Shown in pieces: positions 61,501-64,000 of a DNA stretch of 64,000 nucleotides (position 1 is its first letter; the number at the start of each line of letters is the position of its first letter). Made by a program: the position numbers and the translations under genes. This DNA comes from Aquimarina agarilytica ZC1 (lineage in GTDB: Bacteria; Bacteroidota; Bacteroidia; Flavobacteriales; Flavobacteriaceae). Where the stretch lies: NCBI RefSeq assembly GCF_000255455.1, contig NZ_JH621248.1, positions 5,055 to 69,054 on the forward strand, written 5' to 3'. The notes beneath the pieces are model-generated. The model did not search any database. It worked only from the letters and a program-made list of their open reading frames with translations, and was not told where the DNA came from.

Positions 61501-63980
61501 TTAGAAAGTAAATTTGTAGAGCCCTTTTCCAGCAATTCCATCAATGCAGGGAAATGTTTTTTATCATCACATAATTTCCCATGAGTAGTATTCATATACC
61601 ATGTACTATCTTGCAAGGCATCGGGTATACCTGTTTGCCAAGTAACACTACCATCACCACGGGTGGTGCCAATAAGCTGTGCTTTTCCATTTTCAAAATT
61701 CAATTTACTTGGCGTAAGGCGCTCTTTTCCGGCTACATAAACTAAGGCTTCACCCGCTATTGGTTTTTGCTTAAACAGCTCATATACTTTACTTGCCTTT
61801 GATAGTAATTCCTTTGGAGGTTTAACAAAATCTTTTTCGGTTTTGAGTAATGTATCCCATATCTCTTGATCAAAATAGGCATGTTCTGCATCGGTAGGTA
61901 ACAATTCTAACAAACCTTGAAACTCTTTGATAATTTGAAGCACTTCCTTAGCAGAGTTTTTTAAGTCCATGTAATGAAGAATTTTAAATGGCTTATTTTT
62001 CTTCATAAATAGCGAAGGAATCATATGAGATCCTTTTAATGGCGAACCTAAAAATAACACGCGTGCCCCATTACGCGACACCATTTGCTGCCACAACTCA
62101 TGATACTCGGGCAAACTATACATGGCATGTACCACCAAACCGCCCATAGAATGCGCTATGATTCGAATAGGCTGCGTGGTTTCTTGCAAACGATTGGTGA
62201 TATCGGCTGCCAATTTGTGCGCTGCTTCAATAATCGATTTTCGCCAATCGTAAGGAAAAGGGATCACATTATTTTTTTCTTGTAGCTCTTTTAACAGACT
62301 TTTATAGGCTGAACCCATTAAGCCATAAGCTTCTATATCAGTAGCATTATTTTTTATTCGCGACAAGCCACCTACTACTAAACGCAAAGGGTTTACCCAA
62401 ATACGATCGCCTTCGGCTTTTAATTTACTTCCCATAATACCCGGCACTACATATACTATGGGTTTGTTATTGGCAAAACGTGTTTCATTCGAAACCGCAT
62501 CCAAAATACCCCGTACACCATCATTTTTAAATGCACTTAAGTTTTGCTGCGTTAATTTTTTAAAGGCTGTGGGGTTTCCTAGTAATGCCGAAGCGATATA
62601 TCCTTGGGAGGATTTATTAAAAAAGTAATTAAAATGACTAATATCCTTATTACTATTAAAGGTATAATACATTTTTGCTCGGGGTGCTCCTCCAAACATA
62701 GAGGCAGTGTTCACTACAAAATCATGCTGTGTTCTAAAAAACACATCTGTTAACATTACAGATAAAGAATGTAACACCCCATGATATTTTACATCTCCCG
62801 AAATCACATATAATTCTGACGCTACAGTTAATGAGGCATTGTTAAGCACTCGAATCAAAGGAGAACTCGGCATCATAGATTCCAAGCCAGGCAATATTTT
62901 AATGTCTTCTTTTTTCTGAACAAAGGCCAACAGAAATGACTTTATATAACCATACAAACTACTTGTTTGCAAGCCTGGTATTAATCCTATTAAATTCAAC
63001 AACACTGTAAAATATTGATCCAGACGTTTGGATGCCAACGTGGTTCCCGAGGCTGGACAAGCCACTCGAACAAATTTACCTATAGTGAGTTGTTTACTTT
63101 TTAGTAATGCGTTTATACGTTGTGCATGCTTTAAATCGTCGGTTCTGCCTAAGGTTTCAAAAAAGTGCAACTCGGTAGCCGAAAAAGCTTCTTTGTCCGA
63201 TGGAGTACAGCGTGCTAAAATTTCGCCAACCAAACCACCTCGCGAATGCGAAACAATGTCCAAAGTAGTATTTTGAGGTAAACTTTCTAATAAATGAACC
63301 ACATTTTCAAGCGGACTTTTGGACAAGGTTTTATGTTCATAGGTTAGGATCTGTTCTTTATATTTTCCCTTTAATTTAGTCCATGCTTGGGAAGCAACTC
63401 CCTGAGTAACTAAGCCTCCAAAACTGCCCGAAGTATTGGATGCCGTACCATGTAAAAAAAGCAAAACAGGTTGATTTATTTCTAAATGAACTACAGGGCC
63501 TTCAATTAAATTGGGGTCATTGTAACAATGGAATAAACCTTCGTTAACAATTAACTTGGATTCAATTTTTTGGGTTATTGCCTTTGCAGATATGCTTGCT
63601 AATTGCTCATCAACAGAAATAATTTTCAAGCGTTTCAACATATTTTTTAATACCCCTCTTGACTGTATTTCTTCGTCAATATAATTAGGTAGGCTTATCA
63701 CATCAACACCTACTCCCTCATGTACACTTCTGGTTTTTCTACCAGGGAATTCCTCGGCAATCTGATCGGCTGTCATTACCCGAATAAACCCATTTTCAAA
63801 TTCCATTTCGACAACATCGTCCGAGCTTACTTCAATAATTTTTTCTAATGACTTGTTTCTGTTTAACGCTATGTCGTAGCTTCCTTTTATAGTAGTAGCT
63901 ATATAATAATTCAAAGCTGTTTCGTTCGAAAATGCTACCTGTTCCGTTCCATGGAATGCTATTTTTTTTAATGTGGACAT
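58593..63980 (-). CDS. Giant double alpha/beta-hydrolase + CHAT (caspase-like) protein
   Basis: A 1795-residue cytoplasmic protein without signal peptide. N-terminal region (about 1-150) unassigned. Hydrolase 1 (about 160-400): LFLHGTASNTSG and nucleophile S246 in SHSRGGLVGE. Hydrolase 2 (about 500-790): YVVPGIMGSKL, FPYDWRKS and nucleophile S611 in IIAHSMGGLVVHAM, LCAT/PGAP1-like. A middle region (about 870-1120) with TICHGDLGNAKHPVAVGHH has no recognised family. CHAT protease (about 1150-1420): dyad H1299 (HFAGHG) and C1339 (FINCCYLG). The C-terminus (about 1440-1795) is helical, TPR-like. It precedes the TIR gene in one operon. No STAND/NACHT ATPase is present, so the trigger is unknown. 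The start is 21 bp from the window end; upstream genes are not seen. Confidence 0.9.
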   Translation of the reverse strand: MSTLKKIAFHGTEQVAFSNETALNYYIATTIKGSYDIALNRNKSLEKIIEVSSDDVVEMEFENGFIRVMTADQIAEEFPGRKTRSVHEGVGVDVISLPNYIDEEIQSRGVLKNMLKRLKIISVDEQLASISAKAITQKIESKLIVNEGLFHCYNDPNLIEGPVVHLEINQPVLLFLHGTASNTSGSFGGLVTQGVASQAWTKLKGKYKEQILTYEHKTLSKSPLENVVHLLESLPQNTTLDIVSHSRGGLVGEILARCTPSDKEAFSATELHFFETLGRTDDLKHAQRINALLKSKQLTIGKFVRVACPASGTTLASKRLDQYFTVLLNLIGLIPGLQTSSLYGYIKSFLLAFVQKKEDIKILPGLESMMPSSPLIRVLNNASLTVASELYVISGDVKYHGVLHSLSVMLTDVFFRTQHDFVVNTASMFGGAPRAKMYYTFNSNKDISHFNYFFNKSSQGYIASALLGNPTAFKKLTQQNLSAFKNDGVRGILDAVSNETRFANNKPIVYVVPGIMGSKLKAEGDRIWVNPLRLVVGGLSRIKNNATDIEAYGLMGSAYKSLLKELQEKNNVIPFPYDWRKSIIEAAHKLAADITNRLQETTQPIRIIAHSMGGLVVHAMYSLPEYHELWQQMVSRNGARVLFLGSPLKGSHMIPSLFMKKNKPFKILHYMDLKNSAKEVLQIIKEFQGLLELLPTDAEHAYFDQEIWDTLLKTEKDFVKPPKELLSKASKVYELFKQKPIAGEALVYVAGKERLTPSKLNFENGKAQLIGTTRGDGSVTWQTGIPDALQDSTWYMNTTHGKLCDDKKHFPALMELLEKGSTNLLSKSPILVRGEVDEIPMPEDEPLLLLSNQEALEKTIMGIDHFPDVEEPDAMINVTICHGDLGNAKHPVAVGHHINDPIVSAESVVDYYMNYRLSKNKEVNVYPGPLETSLVMFNDLPTLFQGAVVIGLGEYGVLNEGNLTKSITNAMLDYAVTHANRNCKNPNEIFGIGISVLLIGSDYSGLPIRNSMRAILRGIVFANKKLLAMNDPEVQIINDIEFMEIYEDRAIHAMHELHKIRKEPSFEEVIHISDPYVKKVSGRRKRIPGDQSSVWWHRIKVEGAKRGGVDNETGCTNAPLKFVSLTDKARAEEEIKPTQRILIDKLISASVQHNEWNEEKARTLFNLLIPNNFRDYTTDNKNILFILDENSAQYPWEILHLPNSKSNKPLVTQIGFIRQLVTKNYSSINAVVENSILVVGNPKNPISFLPGAEDEAHSVSEIFQTHSFEVNKSINEDGVAIINKLLGGNNYKIIHFAGHGVIGKVPAETGVVLDNGILITAVEIDALPKTPEFAFINCCYLGKTEEITQEFNKLAANVGTQFIQKGVKAVVAAGWAVDDGAAKHFAEVLYHSLLSGETFGEAVQNARLSTYDTYPSSNTWAAYQCYGDPFYRLTDTQRVNKKEKMTFVDPVEVIVEINNLTSQTEPASSRDRKNLSEQLSAIISQIPQKWLGKSKIVEAIANCYYELNLYENALIYFDKLGDLIDGNTSLESMLRMANIQTKISVKQLDKPEQLTQAQKKQAVVSILNSEKIIDNLISLGENSRRFGVLGGHFKRKCMVGVDIDALLKNGKGDFTGSNEFDFIKECLLKSIASYHKASLFVIAQQQDYYAVLNWATLEVMYKLYDGNRKKELAKAEERIQQLETEFENGPRISRSFWYQIFPAAIEIYKLLSISSAEKRKACLDKLIATYDMNWAKGGSVRKAENTIGHLDFLIIMLQRRLKFNLSAAKRKHIEATVDSYVFLKKKLTQVLISKV

Positions 63981-64000
63981 ATTTTATTGTGCTGTTTTTT

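Noticed and set aside
1-64000. CRISPR array or IS element
   Set aside because: No regular direct-repeat/spacer array and no transposase gene were seen; the only close tandem repeat is within the lectin-like gene.

Overview
The window looks like chromosome of a marine member of the Flavobacteriaceae (phylum Bacteroidota). The DNA is AT-rich, and several promoters fit the Bacteroidota consensus (TTG, about 19-23 nt, then TAnnTTTG). There are many lipoproteins with a Cys-containing lipobox, two proteins with a type IX secretion (T9SS) C-terminal sorting domain, the gliding genes gldE-gldD, and a secreted GH86-like agarase/porphyranase that points to red-algal polysaccharide. The species cannot be named from sequence alone.

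Layout. (1) 1-1.57 kb is the right end of an integrated element: a tyrosine recombinase next to the 3' half of a tRNA-Leu(UAG) gene followed by a terminator. The element continues off the left edge. (2) 1.7-14.9 kb holds an outer-membrane protein, a TPMT-like methyltransferase, and two minus-strand clusters each with an AraC regulator: one with amine oxidase, CMD/AhpD-like protein and SDR, the other with exported cysteine hydrolase, OsmC and thioredoxin. Between them is a co-directional plus-strand run (VOC protein, DUF6503, DUF2911, DinB, peptide deformylase, small beta protein, M14 peptidase). (3) 15.4-24.3 kb is a polysaccharide region: the GH86-like enzyme with two Ig-like and two CBM6 modules, a BvgS-type hybrid sensor kinase, and a T9SS-exported parallel beta-helix protein. 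No SusC/SusD pair or sulfatase is present. (4) 24.7-49.1 kb is mostly housekeeping: tRNA-Asp, DUF58, tag, trxA, two tandem lactonase-fold paralogues, FKBP, PAP2, NifU-domain protein/Mrp, rplU-rpmA (L21 with an extra helix-hairpin-helix tail), gldD-gldE-ssb-mutY, HU, a 29-codon basic peptide gene, rng, nudK, ahcY, a PPTase, DUF4301 and a very large outer-membrane protein. (5) 49.2-57.5 kb encodes envelope proteins: a seven-bladed lectin-like lipoprotein, a small lipoprotein, a PhoX-like/di-haem peroxidase pair and a metallo-beta-lactamase-fold lipoprotein. (6) 57.6-64 kb is the most unusual part: a two-gene operon encoding a 1795-residue double alpha/beta-hydrolase + CHAT (caspase-like) protease and a TIR-domain protein, with a promoter-driven 42-codon ORF or small RNA at its downstream edge.

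The CHAT/TIR operon is the best candidate for an undescribed biological-conflict (immune or cell-death) system. It combines three potential effector chemistries (serine hydrolase or lipase, cysteine protease, TIR NADase) with no recognisable NTPase sensor. That function is inference from domain content; no homology search was possible.
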